Notes: generated by a model not told the origin, from the letters alone. 64,000 nucleotides of DNA from an uncultured Sphingomonadaceae bacterium (GCA_947493215.1 CANLQE010000003.1:1-64000); one strand, 5' to 3'. Counted from the first letter of the stretch, positions 19,045 to 28,772 are shown. Numbers and translations are program-made.

Positions 19045-19310
19045 GCTTTTCTGTTTTCGGTGGGAGCAGGGGTTCCTTGAATATCGATAATCTGATCTGC
19101 TGCAGGAAGCTCGTCTTCTTCTTCCTTGGATCGGTCATAGAGCGCTTTTGCCACCATGGCGCCGCCGACTAGTAGCGCGCCAGGTAGCGAACGAGTTGCG
19201 ATACGCGCGGCTAACACGCCCACACCAAAACCGAATAGTCCGTTGCCCTTGCCGCGCTTGCGCGCTTCATTGCCAACAAGGGCGGTGGCGACATTTCTGA
19301 GCAATGACAT
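19041..19310 (-). CDS. small glycine/alanine-rich membrane protein, unknown
   Basis: 89 aa. A basic N-terminus ([20 protein letters not shown]) precedes two weakly hydrophobic Gly/Ala stretches (about residues 25-60), then an acidic tail ([12 protein letters not shown]). It lies 21 bp downstream of fumC on the same strand, so it may be read from the fumC message. I do not recognise a family; it resembles other short hypothetical proteins of sphingomonads only in style. Confidence 0.6.
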   Translation of the reverse strand: MSLLRNVATALVGNEARKRGKGNGLFGFGVGVLAARIATRSLPGALLVGGAMVAKALYDRSKEEEDELPAADQIIDIQGTPAPTENRKA

Positions 19311-19331
19311 AAATGCTATCCCGATTGTCCG

Positions 19332-20729
19332 TTAGATCATGTTTTCAGGCTTAACATGGGTATCATAGCTTTCCGCGTCAATAAGCCCCAGATCAAGCGC
19401 GGCGGCGCGCAAGGTCATTCCCGTTGCATGCGCATGTTTGGCGATTTTGGAGGCATTGTCATAACCGATTACCGGTGTCAGCGCTGTGACAAGCATCAGG
19501 CTGTTATCAACCAATTCGGTAATGCGCGCTTCATTGGCCTCCAGCCCGTCGACGCAACGCGTGGCAAAACTCGACATGCCGATTGACGCAATTTCTATTG
19601 AGCGCAGGACGTTGGCCGCGATCATCGGTTTGAAAACATTGAGCTCCAAATGACCTTGCATTCCGCCAACGGTGACGGCCTGATGGTTTCCGATCATTTG
19701 CGCAGCGACCATCGTCAGCATTTCGCATTGGGTGGGGTTAACCTTGCCCGGCATGATCGAGCTGCCCGGTTCATTGGCAGGCAGGTTGAGCTCTCCTAGA
19801 CCTGAGCGCGGTCCAGAACCCAGCAAGCGAATATCATTGGCGATTTTATTCAGTGACACCGCAAGGGTATTCAGCGCACCGGACAGCTCTACCATCGTGT
19901 CGTGGGCGGCCAATTCGGCAAATTTATTCGGGGACGAGGTAAATTTGAATCCCGTGATTTTGGCTATCTCGCGGGCCATATGTTCACCGAAATTCTCCGG
20001 TGCGTTGATGCCGGTTCCAACTGCTGTGCCTCCTTGGGCGAGCTGATAGAGCCGCGGCAACACTGCCTCTATCCGGTCGCGCGCAGCCACCAATTGCGCG
20101 GCATAGCCAGAAAATTCCTGTCCCAGCGTCAATGGGGTCGCGTCCTGTAAATGAGTGCGGCCAATCTTGACAATCGCTTGCCAATCCTGCGCTTTTTCCG
20201 CGAGAGCATCATGCAATTGTTCGAGCGCCGGAAACAGCTCCACTTCGAGTGCCAGCGTGGCTGCTACATGCATGGCGGTGGGAAAGCTGTCGTTGGATGA
20301 CTGGCCGCGATTGACGTGATCATTCGGATGAACGGGGTCTTTGCCGCCGCGTGTTCCGGTCAGACTTTCATTGGCAATACCGGCAATCACTTCATTGACA
20401 TTCATGTTGGATTGCGTGCCGGATCCTGTCTGCCAGATCGTCAGCGGAAATTGCGTATCGAAAGCGCCAGAGCGCACTTCTTCCGCGGCGTTGATGATTG
20501 CACCGGCAATTTCAGGGGCGAGTCCGTGAATTCCATTTACCCGCGCCGCGGCTTGTTTGATTGTGGCCAGTGCATGGATGAGCCGGATCGGCATGCGTTC
20601 ATGGCGAGGAAAGGGGAAATTCTCGATGCTGCGCTGTGTCTGCGCGCCCCAATAGGCGTCTTTCTGGACTTCTATCGGGCCAATGCTGTCGGTTTCTATA
20701 CGCGTGGTTTCTGAAGAGGAGCCTGCCAT
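19332..20729 (-). CDS. fumC: fumarate hydratase class II
   Basis: 465-aa iron-independent fumarase that interconverts fumarate and malate in the TCA cycle. Visible motifs are [10 protein letters not shown] (active-site His), the superfamily signature [15 protein letters not shown] and the substrate loop [12 protein letters not shown]. Length and ends are normal. The sspB-like gene ends seven bases upstream on the same strand. Confidence 0.96.
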   Translation of the reverse strand: MAGSSSETTRIETDSIGPIEVQKDAYWGAQTQRSIENFPFPRHERMPIRLIHALATIKQAAARVNGIHGLAPEIAGAIINAAEEVRSGAFDTQFPLTIWQTGSGTQSNMNVNEVIAGIANESLTGTRGGKDPVHPNDHVNRGQSSNDSFPTAMHVAATLALEVELFPALEQLHDALAEKAQDWQAIVKIGRTHLQDATPLTLGQEFSGYAAQLVAARDRIEAVLPRLYQLAQGGTAVGTGINAPENFGEHMAREIAKITGFKFTSSPNKFAELAAHDTMVELSGALNTLAVSLNKIANDIRLLGSGPRSGLGELNLPANEPGSSIMPGKVNPTQCEMLTMVAAQMIGNHQAVTVGGMQGHLELNVFKPMIAANVLRSIEIASIGMSSFATRCVDGLEANEARITELVDNSLMLVTALTPVIGYDNASKIAKHAHATGMTLRAAALDLGLIDAESYDTHVKPENMI

Positions 20730-20736
20730 AAGGCAG

Positions 20737-21222
20737 CTACTTCTTCTTGCCGAAGTCCACCGTCACCACGTTGGAACCATCATCGGCGACTTCAACCGGT
20801 TCCTGATCGCCATCATTATGTGCAGGTTCGTGTGCGTCCAGATCGCCTTCTACTTCGTCCACTTGAAATTGCAGCGCAAAATCAACAGCTGGATCGACAA
20901 AGGATGTGATCGCCGCGAACGGAATATGCAACATCGAGCTAATCTGATTAAAGCTCAAGCCTACCTGAAACCGGTCTGCGCTGACCGACAGATCCCAATA
21001 GCGGTTCTGCAGCACAATCGTCATCTCGTCAGGAAATTTCGCGATCAGGTGATCGGGTATATCCACACCCGGCGCGCGGGTCTTGAAAGTGATGTAAAAA
21101 TGATGTTCGCCCGGCAGGCCATTGGCCTCCACTTCACCCAGCACCCGGCCCACCACAGCGCGCAAGGCTTCCTGGACGATCTCATCATAAGGAATCAGGC
21201 TATCGGGGGCGCTATCGTTCAT
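20737..21222 (-). CDS. sspB: SspB-type ClpXP adaptor
   Basis: 161-aa protein of the alphaproteobacterial SspB family (formerly DUF1321). It begins [18 protein letters not shown], has the substrate-groove strands [19 protein letters not shown] and ends, after an acidic linker, with [10 protein letters not shown], which matches the ClpX-binding tail of SspB. SspB delivers ssrA-tagged peptides to ClpXP. Located directly before fumC; divergent from hisB, with about 125 bp of shared promoter space. Confidence 0.9.
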   Translation of the reverse strand: MNDSAPDSLIPYDEIVQEALRAVVGRVLGEVEANGLPGEHHFYITFKTRAPGVDIPDHLIAKFPDEMTIVLQNRYWDLSVSADRFQVGLSFNQISSMLHIPFAAITSFVDPAVDFALQFQVDEVEGDLDAHEPAHNDGDQEPVEVADDGSNVVTVDFGKKK

Positions 21223-21348
21223 TCTTACTTCGTGGCGCGAACGCGGGGCAGGGTCAAGGGCATTTGAACAATTTTCGCCGACTGTGATATTTCTGATTCT
21301 GTAGCGAAATTCTTGCCTGATAAAATCCAGCCTTTATAGGCATCACCT

Positions 21349-21942
21349 ATGAGAACAGCGACAATAGAGCGAAACACCAAGGAAACCGAGATTTTCGTCG
21401 AGTTGAATCTTGACGGAACCGGGCAATATGACGTGTCGACGGGCATTGGTTTTCTTGACCATATGATTGAACAATTTTCACGCCACTCGCTGATTGATCT
21501 GAAGATGAAGATCAAAGGCGATCTCCATGTTGATCAGCATCACACGACCGAAGACAGCGCCATTGCGGTGGGTCAAGCGATCCATCAAGCGCTGGGCGAC
21601 AAGGCTGGCATTGTGCGCTATGGTGGCACTTATTCACCGATGGATGAAACGTTGACACGTATTGCTCTGGATATTTCCGGGCGGCCCTGGCTGGTCTGGA
21701 AAGCAGAATTTTCGCAGGAACGGTTGGGTGAGATGGATACGGAGCTTTTCAAGCACTGGTTCCATAGTGTGGCCGACGCGGCAGGTATTACGCTGCATAT
21801 CGAGCTGCTTTATGGTGAGAATAACCATCATATTGCTGAAAGTATTTTCAAGGGTTTTGCCCGCGCTATGCGGCAAGCGGTAGAGCGCGATCCGCGTAAG
21901 GGTGACGCTATTCCTTCAACCAAAGGCCAGCTTGGTGGCTGA
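21349..21942 (+). CDS. hisB: imidazoleglycerol-phosphate dehydratase
   Basis: 197-aa monofunctional HisB, sixth step of histidine synthesis. Two metal-binding repeats are intact: [12 protein letters not shown] near residue 65 and [15 protein letters not shown] near 164. It is the first gene of a tight run hisB-hisH-hisA-hisF with overlapping or nearly touching ends. Confidence 0.97.
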   Translation: MRTATIERNTKETEIFVELNLDGTGQYDVSTGIGFLDHMIEQFSRHSLIDLKMKIKGDLHVDQHHTTEDSAIAVGQAIHQALGDKAGIVRYGGTYSPMDETLTRIALDISGRPWLVWKAEFSQERLGEMDTELFKHWFHSVADAAGITLHIELLYGENNHHIAESIFKGFARAMRQAVERDPRKGDAIPSTKGQLGG

Positions 21943-22555
21943 AACCATTGCGCTGATCGATTATGGCGCCGGTAATTTACACAGCGTGCATAATGCGCTG
22001 ATCGCGGCTGGTGCGTCCGGGGTCGTCGTGACCGCCCACCCGGATGTGGTTGCTGCAGCGGACCGCATTGTGTTGCCAGGCGTCGGCGCCTTTGGCGCTT
22101 GTCGCGATGCTTTGGCGGCAATTGACGGCATGATCGCGGCGATGGAGGAAAGGGTGCGGCAGGATGCTGTGCCGTTTCTTGGCATTTGTGTTGGTATGCA
22201 ACTGCTGGCCGACAAAGGCATAGAATTTGGCGAGCATAAGGGGCTTGGTTGGATTGGAGGCACGGTCCACGCGATCGAAGCGCCATCGGTAGATATAAAG
22301 ATTCCGCATATGGGTTGGAATGATGTAACCCCGACAGCAGGCCATGACCTGCTCGAAGCGGGTGAGGCTTATTATCTGCACGGCTATCATTTTGATGCGG
22401 CGAATGCGGATGATATTTTTGCCACCACCCATCACGGTATGCCCTTGGTATCCGCCATTGGCCGCGACAATATTGTCGGCGTGCAATTTCATCCTGAGAA
22501 AAGTCAAGCCTATGGGCTGGCTTTCCTGAAACGCTTTTTGGAGTGGAAGCCATGA
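21935..22555 (+). CDS. hisH: imidazole glycerol phosphate synthase, glutaminase subunit
   Basis: About 206 aa, class I glutamine amidotransferase that feeds ammonia to HisF. The nucleophile elbow [13 protein letters not shown] carries the catalytic Cys, and [13 protein letters not shown] gives the His and Glu. The GTG at 21935 is preferred: it is followed at once by the family start [15 protein letters not shown] and overlaps the hisB end by eight bases; a GTG at 21902 would add 11 residues. Confidence 0.95.
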   Translation: MAETIALIDYGAGNLHSVHNALIAAGASGVVVTAHPDVVAAADRIVLPGVGAFGACRDALAAIDGMIAAMEERVRQDAVPFLGICVGMQLLADKGIEFGEHKGLGWIGGTVHAIEAPSVDIKIPHMGWNDVTPTAGHDLLEAGEAYYLHGYHFDAANADDIFATTHHGMPLVSAIGRDNIVGVQFHPEKSQAYGLAFLKRFLEWKP

Positions 22556-23277
22556 TCGTATTTCCTGCTATCGACCTGAAATCAGGTGAAGTCGTTCGTC
22601 TTGCTGAAGGCGATATGGACCGCGCGACGGTCTATGGCGATAATCCGGCGGAGCAAGCGGGTCTGTTTTCCAAAGCTGGCGCGGAACATATTCATGTCGT
22701 TGATCTGGACGGTGCTTTTGCCGGATCGCCGCGTAATGCCGAAGCGGTTGAAGCGATTGTCGCCAGCTTTCCGGGCTATGTGCAACTGGGCGGTGGCATC
22801 AGAAACCGGGAAACGGTGGAGCGCTGGTTTGAACTGAGCGTGGCCCGGCTTGTCATCGGTACGGCGGCACTGAAAGACCCGGAATTCGTTCGCGACATGG
22901 CGAAGGAGTATGAAGGTGGCATCGTTGTCGCGGTCGATGCGCGGGATGGCATGGTCGCCACGGAAGGTTGGGCCGATGTGTCAGAAGTTAGCGTGACCGA
23001 TATGGCGCGCCGCTTTGAGGACGCCGGGGTCGCGTCGCTTCTCTTCACCGATGTGGGCCGCGATGGCATGTTAACTGGTTGTAATATCGAAGCGACGGTT
23101 GATCTGGCGCGTTCGGTCGATATCCCCGTGATTGCCAGCGGCGGCGTGAAGGGATTGGACGACATTCATATGCTGAGCCAGTTCACACAGGACGGCATTG
23201 AAGGGGTGATTACCGGGCGTGCACTCTATGATGGACGGCTTGATTTGGGAACAGCCATTGCGATGGCGAACCGATAG
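22552..23277 (+). CDS. hisA: phosphoribosylformimino-5-aminoimidazole carboxamide ribotide isomerase
   Basis: About 241 aa TIM barrel. The start [17 protein letters not shown] carries the first catalytic Asp, VAVDARDG the second half-barrel, and the phosphate loops [10 protein letters not shown] and [11 protein letters not shown] are present. ATG 22552 overlaps the hisH stop as ATGA, indicating coupled translation. Confidence 0.96.
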   Translation: MIVFPAIDLKSGEVVRLAEGDMDRATVYGDNPAEQAGLFSKAGAEHIHVVDLDGAFAGSPRNAEAVEAIVASFPGYVQLGGGIRNRETVERWFELSVARLVIGTAALKDPEFVRDMAKEYEGGIVVAVDARDGMVATEGWADVSEVSVTDMARRFEDAGVASLLFTDVGRDGMLTGCNIEATVDLARSVDIPVIASGGVKGLDDIHMLSQFTQDGIEGVITGRALYDGRLDLGTAIAMANR

Positions 23278-23279
23278 AC

Positions 23280-24047
23280 ATGAGCGTTCGTATTCGCGTC
23301 ATACCTTGCCTCGACGTTGCCGACGGCCGCGTCGTGAAGGGTGTCAATTTTGTTGACCTTCAAGATGCCGGAGATCCTGTGGAGCAAGCGCGGGCCTATG
23401 ATGCGGCGGGCGCAGATGAGCTCTGCTTCCTGGATATTGGCGCGAGCCATGAAAAGCGCGATACGATAATAGATGTGGTGCGGCGAACGGCGGAAGTTTG
23501 CTTCATGCCGGTCACCGTTGGCGGCGGGGTCCGGACGGCAGATGATGCGCGTGCGTTGTTGATGGCAGGGGCCGACAAGGTCGCAGTCAATAGCGCAGCC
23601 GTCACGCGGCCTGAGGTGGTGAGCGACATTGCCGGTCGCTTTGGCAGTCAGTGCATGGTGGCCTCGATTGATGCGCGGAAGGTGGAGGAAGGGCGCTGGG
23701 AAATATTCACCCATGGCGGACGCACTTCAACTGGAATTGATGCTTTGGACCACGCGGTGCGCATGGCGGAGCTGGGGGCAGGGGAACTACTTGTCACATC
23801 AATGGACCGCGACGGAACCCGCGATGGCTATGATCTAGCGTTAACGCGAGCGATTGCTGACGCGGTGTCCATTCCTGTGGTGGCCAGCGGCGGTGTCGGC
23901 AATCTTGACCATATGGTCGACGGTGTGATCAAGGGCGGAGCCAATGCGGTGTTAGCCGCCTCGATCTTTCACTTTGGTCAGCACAGCATCGCCGAGGCCC
24001 ATGATGCGCTGCGGGCTGCAGGATTGCCCGCGCGTCATAATAGTTAA
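23280..24047 (+). CDS. hisF: imidazole glycerol phosphate synthase, cyclase subunit
   Basis: 255-aa TIM barrel that closes the imidazole ring using ammonia from HisH. It has the start [19 protein letters not shown] with the catalytic Asp, [10 protein letters not shown]-type loop ([15 protein letters not shown]) with the second Asp, and phosphate loop [12 protein letters not shown]. It begins three bases after hisA. A weak stem (24054-24059 with 24073-24078) followed by A-rich sequence lies behind it. In many relatives hisE comes next; here two PEP-CTERM genes intervene. Confidence 0.96.
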   Translation: MSVRIRVIPCLDVADGRVVKGVNFVDLQDAGDPVEQARAYDAAGADELCFLDIGASHEKRDTIIDVVRRTAEVCFMPVTVGGGVRTADDARALLMAGADKVAVNSAAVTRPEVVSDIAGRFGSQCMVASIDARKVEEGRWEIFTHGGRTSTGIDALDHAVRMAELGAGELLVTSMDRDGTRDGYDLALTRAIADAVSIPVVASGGVGNLDHMVDGVIKGGANAVLAASIFHFGQHSIAEAHDALRAAGLPARHNS

Positions 24048-24226
24048 GACATAGTCTCAACTTGATCCAAACTGAGACAGTTTAAAAAAAGCTTTTGTTA
24101 ACCATTTATTTTTACACAATATTAATCTTGTTTTCCCATTAACGATTTTTAAACCATTGGCTGGATGGTCCCGGTGAATGGCCTGTTTGAAAACGGAAAA
24201 GCCCATTGGGCGAAGTGAGGGATAAG

Positions 24227-25027
24227 ATGAAAATTGTTCGTATGGCAATAATTGGCACAGCATCGGCGTTCGCTATGGCAGCGGTCCCGGCAAACGCTAT
24301 TTATCCAGCGCAATCCGGCAATGCAGCTTCACAGGGCGGCAAAGGCGGCGGCTTTTCCAGTACGGGCGGTTATTCCAGCACTGGAGGGTTCGGTTCCTCC
24401 AGTCGCGGGGGCTCTTCCAGTCGTGGTGGATCAACAGGCGGTAAAGGCGGTTCCTCCGGATTTGGCGGTAGCAGCGGTAGCGTAAGTTCGACAAGCACTG
24501 GCGGTTCTACATCGACATCTTCTGGCGGATCATCGACCAGCGGCGGATCCACGTCTACCTCGACCGGTGGTGGCACCAGTTCTGGATCTACCGGCGGTTC
24601 ATCGTCTACATCTACCGGTGGTTTCTCCAGCACATCTACTGGCGGCTCAACCTCGACGTCCTCCGGTAACATATCGACATCCTCTGGCGGTGTATCCACT
24701 TCCACCGGCGGCGTTTCGACGTCAACGGGCGGTGTTTCTACCTCCACCGGCGGTGTCTCGACTTCTACCGGCGGCGTTTCCACTTCGACGGGCGGTTCGT
24801 CTAGCTTTGGCGGGTCAAGCAGCTCGTCAAGCTCCAGCAGCAGTTCATCATCCAGCAGCTCATCGAGCAGCTCGTCCAGCTTCGGTGGATCCACTGGTTC
24901 AACGGGTTCAACCGGCGGAACACCCGTTCCAGAACCCGGCGTGATGGTGCTCTTTGGTCTGGGTGTGGGCGGTTTGGCTGCTGGTCGATTGCTGCGGCGT
25001 CGGCGCAAAGACAAGCAACCAGACTGA
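24227..25027 (+). CDS. PEP-CTERM sorting-domain protein, Ser/Gly/Thr-rich
   Basis: About 266 aa from ATG 24227. A signal peptide (to ANA near residue 25) is followed by 200 residues of low-complexity Gly/Ser/Thr, including GGVSTST repeated five times in tandem and a serine run of more than twenty. The C-terminus is a PEP-CTERM tripartite signal: PVPEPG, a hydrophobic helix, and RRRRK. Exosortase cleaves such tails to place proteins at the surface or in extracellular polymer. Exosortase genes are not in this window. A terminator-like hairpin follows at 25052. Confidence 0.85.
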   Translation: MKIVRMAIIGTASAFAMAAVPANAIYPAQSGNAASQGGKGGGFSSTGGYSSTGGFGSSSRGGSSSRGGSTGGKGGSSGFGGSSGSVSSTSTGGSTSTSSGGSSTSGGSTSTSTGGGTSSGSTGGSSSTSTGGFSSTSTGGSTSTSSGNISTSSGGVSTSTGGVSTSTGGVSTSTGGVSTSTGGVSTSTGGSSSFGGSSSSSSSSSSSSSSSSSSSSSSFGGSTGSTGSTGGTPVPEPGVMVLFGLGVGGLAAGRLLRRRRKDKQPD

Positions 25028-25051
25028 TTATTTGCCAAGATATAGAGTTTC

Positions 25052-25081
25052 AAAGGAGAGGCTGCACAGCTTCTCCTTTTT
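25052..25081 (+). terminator. terminator-like hairpin after the first PEP-CTERM gene
   Basis: AAAGGAGAGGCTG pairs with CAGCTTCTCCTTT (one G-U pair) with a very short loop, and ends in a run of five T. It lies 25 bases behind the stop codon, as expected for a factor-independent terminator. Confidence 0.7.
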
Positions 25082-25108
25082 GATTCCGTAGGCACATATC
25101 CGCTGTGA

Positions 25109-25129
25109 TATGTCCCATTTTGGGACATA
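25109..25129. promoter_or_regulatory. 9-bp perfect inverted repeat upstream of second PEP-CTERM gene
   Basis: TATGTCCCA and TGGGACATA flank TTT. It lies about 165 bp before the start at 25294, too far for a terminator of the first gene, which has its own. It may be an operator or an RNA hairpin of the leader. Confidence 0.45.
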
Positions 25130-25293
25130 GGATATCATAGTAAATGTCGGATTAACTTACATTTTTCATGTCGTCCAAAATCCGTTAACTATTGCGATTG
25201 TTGGACAGAAGGGATCTCAGGCTTTTGGCAAGAAAATTGCTTAGCTTTATGCTGAAGTTTTTTAATTTTTGACCAATGCCCCGAGGTTTGCCC

Positions 25294-25662
25294 ATGAATT
25301 TTCCCAAACTAGCAATGTTGAGTGGCCTGGCTGCGATCAGTTTGGTTGCCGCGACTCCGGCACAGGCGACCTGGTACACCTACAACAGTAACGCCGGTGG
25401 CGGTTGGAGCACTTCCGGCGGCTGGCATGTTTCAGGCTGGGGAAACTCTGGTTGGGGGGCATCCGGTTGGGGCAGCTCAGGATGGGCGTCTTCCAGCTTT
25501 GGCGGGGGAACCTCTTCCAGTACATCGACCAGTTCATCGTCAGGCGGTTCGTCATCCGGCGGCACGCCCGTTCCCGAACCCTCTAACATGCTTATGCTTG
25601 CGCTCGGCGTTGCTGGTCTTGTTGCCGGACGTTTCGCGGCCCGCAGGAAACGAGACAAGTAA
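25294..25662 (+). CDS. PEP-CTERM sorting-domain protein, Trp/Gly/Ser-rich
   Basis: About 122 aa. Signal peptide to about residue 25 (ATPAQA), then a short repeat region with SGWG units (GNSGWGASGWGSSGW) and a Ser/Thr stretch, then the PEP-CTERM tail PVPEPSN, a hydrophobic helix and RRKRDK. The tail closely matches that of the preceding gene, so both probably go through the same exosortase. ATG 25294 is preferred since CGAGG precedes it and the signal peptide then starts normally; an ATG at 25276 is possible. A strong terminator follows at 25712. Confidence 0.83.
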   Translation: MNFPKLAMLSGLAAISLVAATPAQATWYTYNSNAGGGWSTSGGWHVSGWGNSGWGASGWGSSGWASSSFGGGTSSSTSTSSSSGGSSSGGTPVPEPSNMLMLALGVAGLVAGRFAARRKRDK

Positions 25663-25711
25663 TAAAAATTCGTCGCCATTGGTGCGCAGATCCTTGATCT
25701 CGCAGCACCAT

Positions 25712-25747
25712 GAAAGGGCCGTCATCGGGGGATTAGACGGCCCTTTC
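25712..25747 (+). terminator. strong hairpin terminator between PEP-CTERM gene and hisE
   Basis: GAAAGGGCCGTC and GACGGCCCTTTC are perfect 12-bp arms around a 12-base loop, followed by CTTTGC. It isolates hisE from the PEP-CTERM genes, so hisE needs its own promoter. Confidence 0.8.
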
Positions 25748-25818
25748 CTTTGCATAATCGGGGCCAGTGCGACGCAAAGGCTTGACGCCTGTCCCTTTGC
25801 TCGCGCAAACGGACTACC

Positions 25819-26136
25819 ATGACAGATATCTTGCAAAAGCTGGAAGCAACCATCCATCAGCGCCGTGACGCTGATCCCAACAATAGCTATGTCGCCAGCC
25901 TGCATGCCAAGGGTCGCGCTAAAATGGCTGAGAAGCTGGGTGAGGAAGCGGTCGAAGCGGTGATCGCCGCAGTACAGGATGACAAGACCGCTATGACGGG
26001 GGAGGCAGCGGATGTTCTGTTTCACCTGATGATCTTGCTCGCCGACATGGATCTTTCGATTGATGACGTGCTGGCTGAACTTGCGCGCCGCGAAGGTCTG
26101 TCCGGCATAGCCGAAAAAGCTTCAAGAAAGGACTGA
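25819..26136 (+). CDS. hisE: phosphoribosyl-ATP diphosphatase
   Basis: 105-aa HisE, an all-helical MazG-like NTP pyrophosphohydrolase for the second step of histidine synthesis. The metal-binding EEAVEAVIAA and GEAADVLFHLMILL helices are intact. It lies 1.77 kb from hisF, separated by two unrelated genes and a terminator. The HIT gene begins four bases after its stop. Confidence 0.95.
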   Translation: MTDILQKLEATIHQRRDADPNNSYVASLHAKGRAKMAEKLGEEAVEAVIAAVQDDKTAMTGEAADVLFHLMILLADMDLSIDDVLAELARREGLSGIAEKASRKD

Positions 26137-26139
26137 TCC

Positions 26140-26520
26140 ATGGCGATTGATGCAACCCAGGCTTATAATGATCAGAATATTTTCGCCAAGATATTGCGCG
26201 GGGAAATTCCCAACAAGACGGTTTATGAGGATGACCATGTCCTCGCCTTTCACGATATCAATCCGCAAGCCCCCCATCACATATTGGTGATCCCCAAGGG
26301 CAAATATGTCAGTTGGGACGACTTTTCAGCCACCGCAAGTGAGTCCGAGATTGCCGGTTTTGTGCGCGGCGTCGGTCATGTGGCAAGACAGGCAGGCATG
26401 GTAGAACCTGGTTATCGCCTGCTCGCCAACATCGGCCATGATGGCCATCAAGAAGTCCCACATCTGCACGTTCACATCTTTGCTGGAAAACCACTTGGCC
26501 CAATGTTGATGAGAAGCTAA
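26140..26520 (+). CDS. hinT: HIT family (HinT-like) protein
   Basis: 126-aa histidine-triad hydrolase of nucleoside phosphoramidates. It has the typical NIFAKILRGEIPNKTVYEDD start, HDINPQAPHHILVIPK, and the active-site triad HLHVHIFAGKPLG near the C-terminus. It is directly behind hisE and presumably in the same transcript. Confidence 0.93.
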   Translation: MAIDATQAYNDQNIFAKILRGEIPNKTVYEDDHVLAFHDINPQAPHHILVIPKGKYVSWDDFSATASESEIAGFVRGVGHVARQAGMVEPGYRLLANIGHDGHQEVPHLHVHIFAGKPLGPMLMRS

Positions 26521-26578
26521 GTACAAGATCAACTAGGCCGTTCAAACGGCGCGTAAAGTATACAGGGGAGTTTCAGAT

Positions 26579-28012
26579 ATGGCAGGACCAGCAGCACCAA
26601 TCGGAGAAGGTTGGTCATCGCGGACAGCCTTTATTCTAGCAGCCGTGGGCGCGGCCGTCGGCCTTGGCAATATCTGGCGTTTTCCGACGCTGGCTGGCGA
26701 AAATGGCGGCGGCGCGTTTGTGCTCGTTTATATTGGATGTATCCTTTTGATTGGTTTGCCGATGATGCTCTCCGAAATATTGATCGGTCGGCATGGTCGT
26801 AGTGATGCGTTTCATAGTGTCGTCAAGGTCGCCGAAGATTCCAAGGTTAGCAAAAATTGGGGTATATTTGGTGGTATCGGTATATTAAATGCCTTCCTGA
26901 TCCTCACCTTTTACAGCGTCGTGGCCGGTTGGGTCATGTACTACGTTGGCGTGATGAGCGTTGATTTTCTGGGCGCCCTATTCTCCGGCGATCCGTTCGC
27001 CGGTGCATTGGCCGGCGAGAATCCGGAAACCATTCCAGGCCGCATGACCGACCTGTTTGCGAATATCCCCATGTTGATGGGCATGCATACATTGTTCATG
27101 ATTATCACCATCTGGATTGTTGCGCGTGGTGTTACCGACGGGATTGAGAAAGCGGCAACTTATCTGATGCCAACCTTTTTCGTGCTACTCGTTCTGATCA
27201 CGCTTTATGGCGCATTTACGGGGGAATTCGCTAAGGCCGTTTCTTTCCTGTTCACTCCTGATTTCTCCAAATTATCGCCTGCGGTGGTAAACGATGCCTT
27301 GGGACAGGCGCTATTTTCGATGAGCGTCGCCTCGGCTGCGTTGATTACTTATGGCGGCTATGTGTCCAGGGAAACCAATCTCGCTCCCACGGCCGGTATG
27401 ATTGCTTTTGCTGATACCGGTGTCGCCCTTCTGGCCGGTTTGATGATTTTCCCTATCGTGTTTGCGGTTGGCCTAGATGTCGCGGCAGGACCGACATTGG
27501 TATTCCAGTCCCTCCCTATAGCATTTCATAACATGCCTGCGGGATCGCTGGTTGGATTGCTATTCTTCGTATTGATCTTTTTTGCGGCTCTCACCAGCTC
27601 GATATCTTTGCTGGAGGGCGTGGTCGCCTGGGCGATGCGGCGGTTTGAATGGAGCCGTGCCTTTGCAGCATGGCTGGTTGGCGGCGTGATATTCCTGATC
27701 GGTGTCGCCTGCGCCTTATCTCTTAACGTGTGGAGTGACGTTCGCCCGCTTGGGTTTATTCCGCTTTTTGAGGATAAGAATATCTTCGACGCGATTGACG
27801 ATTTGGTCTCGAAAATATTGCTCCCGGTTACGGCCTTTTTAACAGCGGTCTTCATAGGCTGGCGTGCCGATAAAAAACTGGTGAAAGAAGAAACAGGTTT
27901 GGAAGGCGCGATGTTTGGATTGTGGCGCTTCCTGATTGCTTGGCTGGCACCGCTGGCAGTGACAATGATTTTCGTTTTTGCGGTTTTCCCCAACCTGATT
28001 GGTCAGGGCTAG
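26579..28012 (+). CDS. sodium-dependent transporter, NSS/SNF family
   Basis: 477-aa symporter with twelve hydrophobic segments. The first helix region SSRTAFILAAVGAAVGLG with NIWRFPTLAGENGGGAF is the Na+ site signature of the neurotransmitter:sodium symporters (LeuT, TnaT). The last segment is complete. Bacterial members take up amino acids or related amines; the substrate is unknown. Start ATG 26579 has a fair GGGGAG upstream. The yacG frame starts three bases after the stop. Confidence 0.92.
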   Translation: MAGPAAPIGEGWSSRTAFILAAVGAAVGLGNIWRFPTLAGENGGGAFVLVYIGCILLIGLPMMLSEILIGRHGRSDAFHSVVKVAEDSKVSKNWGIFGGIGILNAFLILTFYSVVAGWVMYYVGVMSVDFLGALFSGDPFAGALAGENPETIPGRMTDLFANIPMLMGMHTLFMIITIWIVARGVTDGIEKAATYLMPTFFVLLVLITLYGAFTGEFAKAVSFLFTPDFSKLSPAVVNDALGQALFSMSVASAALITYGGYVSRETNLAPTAGMIAFADTGVALLAGLMIFPIVFAVGLDVAAGPTLVFQSLPIAFHNMPAGSLVGLLFFVLIFFAALTSSISLLEGVVAWAMRRFEWSRAFAAWLVGGVIFLIGVACALSLNVWSDVRPLGFIPLFEDKNIFDAIDDLVSKILLPVTAFLTAVFIGWRADKKLVKEETGLEGAMFGLWRFLIAWLAPLAVTMIFVFAVFPNLIGQG

Positions 28013-28015
28013 GCC

Positions 28016-28219
28016 TTGCCCAGCGCACGTGCCTCGAAATGCCCGGTTTGCCGCAAACCAAAGTCGCAGAAATTTACGCCTTTCTGCAGCGCAGGCTGCA
28101 AAGACCGTGATCTGCTGCAATGGTTGGGGGAGGGCTATAAAGTGCCCGGACCGGCTGTTTCGCCAGACCAGTTGGCGGATCATTTTGCAGGAGATACCGG
28201 CCGCGACGGCGAGTCGTAA
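28016..28219 (+). CDS. yacG: DNA gyrase inhibitor YacG
   Basis: 67-aa zinc protein with CPVC near residue 9 and FCSAGCKDRDLLQWL near 28, the C-x2-C...C-x3-C ligand set of YacG, which binds GyrB and blocks DNA binding in E. coli. The start is TTG 28016: only one sense codon separates it from an in-frame stop, so no other start is possible. It follows the NSS gene by three bases and was likely co-transcribed with it. Confidence 0.87.
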   Translation: MPSARASKCPVCRKPKSQKFTPFCSAGCKDRDLLQWLGEGYKVPGPAVSPDQLADHFAGDTGRDGES

Positions 28220-28318
28220 ACATGCTTGGAAAAACGGCTATTTTTAGGCTGGACAAGCCATACAAGCCCCGCCTATAGCGGCGCTTCCAATTCGGTGGGT
28301 CCATTCATCCTACCCGTT

Positions 28319-28394
28319 GCCCGAATAGCTCAGTTGGTAGAGCAAGCGACTGAAAATCGCTGTGTCGGTGGTTCGAATCCGCCTTCGGGCACCA
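28319..28394 (+). tRNA. tRNA-Phe (GAA)
   Basis: Full cloverleaf: acceptor GCCCGAA pairs with TTCGGGC, D-arm GCTCAGTTGGTAGAGC, anticodon loop CTGAAAA with anticodon GAA, T-arm with GGTTCGAATCC, discriminator A and encoded CCA (28392-28394). The accessory DNA starts right behind it, and a degenerate copy of its 3' part lies at 28773, so it is the probable integration target. Confidence 0.97.
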
Positions 28395-28496
28395 CTATTT
28401 TTTCTCTTATATAACAAGTACTTAGCGTGAGCGTGGTGCTCGGAATTGATGGCGGAATTGCGCGCTTTCAGGCGATGGTACGCTTTCGATTCTGCT

Positions 28497-28577
28497 GGCA
28501 GAGACCATTTGGCGGCAGCCATATGGGGGTCAAATACCGATTTATCTCTATGGCCCGAAACGCTGGCACCAGATGCA
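28497..28577. repeat. 80-bp element-end repeat, copy 1
   Basis: Starts with GGCAGAGACCATTTGG and ends with ACGCTGGCACCAGATGCA. The same stretch with substitutions occurs at 28908-28988 and 61060-61140. Copy 1 is the only one not next to a recombinase gene, so it may mark the end of a lost element. Confidence 0.7.
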
Positions 28578-28772
28578 TGTTCAGTATTGGGTGCCGGGAA
28601 AGATAATAACGGGGGATCAGCCGGGTATCGAAAAGTCAGATGTGCGAAGCGACTCGAAACAATCGGGATTCCGGATTTCGATTGCTCGCCCGCCCGGACA
28701 ATTTTTGCCTGTTTTGGTCTCTGCTGCCACGACTTTTATAAAAGTTAAAGAATTCAGAGGCTTATGGGGTTC

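Noticed and set aside
21828-22553. 241-codon minus frame across hisB/hisH
   Set aside because: Opposite to two intact histidine genes, with no recognisable domain.
24650-24900. CRISPR-like regular repeats
   Set aside because: The units are in frame, have no unique spacers and encode GGVSTST.
24370-25128. 252-codon minus frame rich in Pro, Val, Asp and Glu
   Set aside because: It is the complement of the Gly/Ser/Thr repeats of the PEP-CTERM gene; composition is explained by that.
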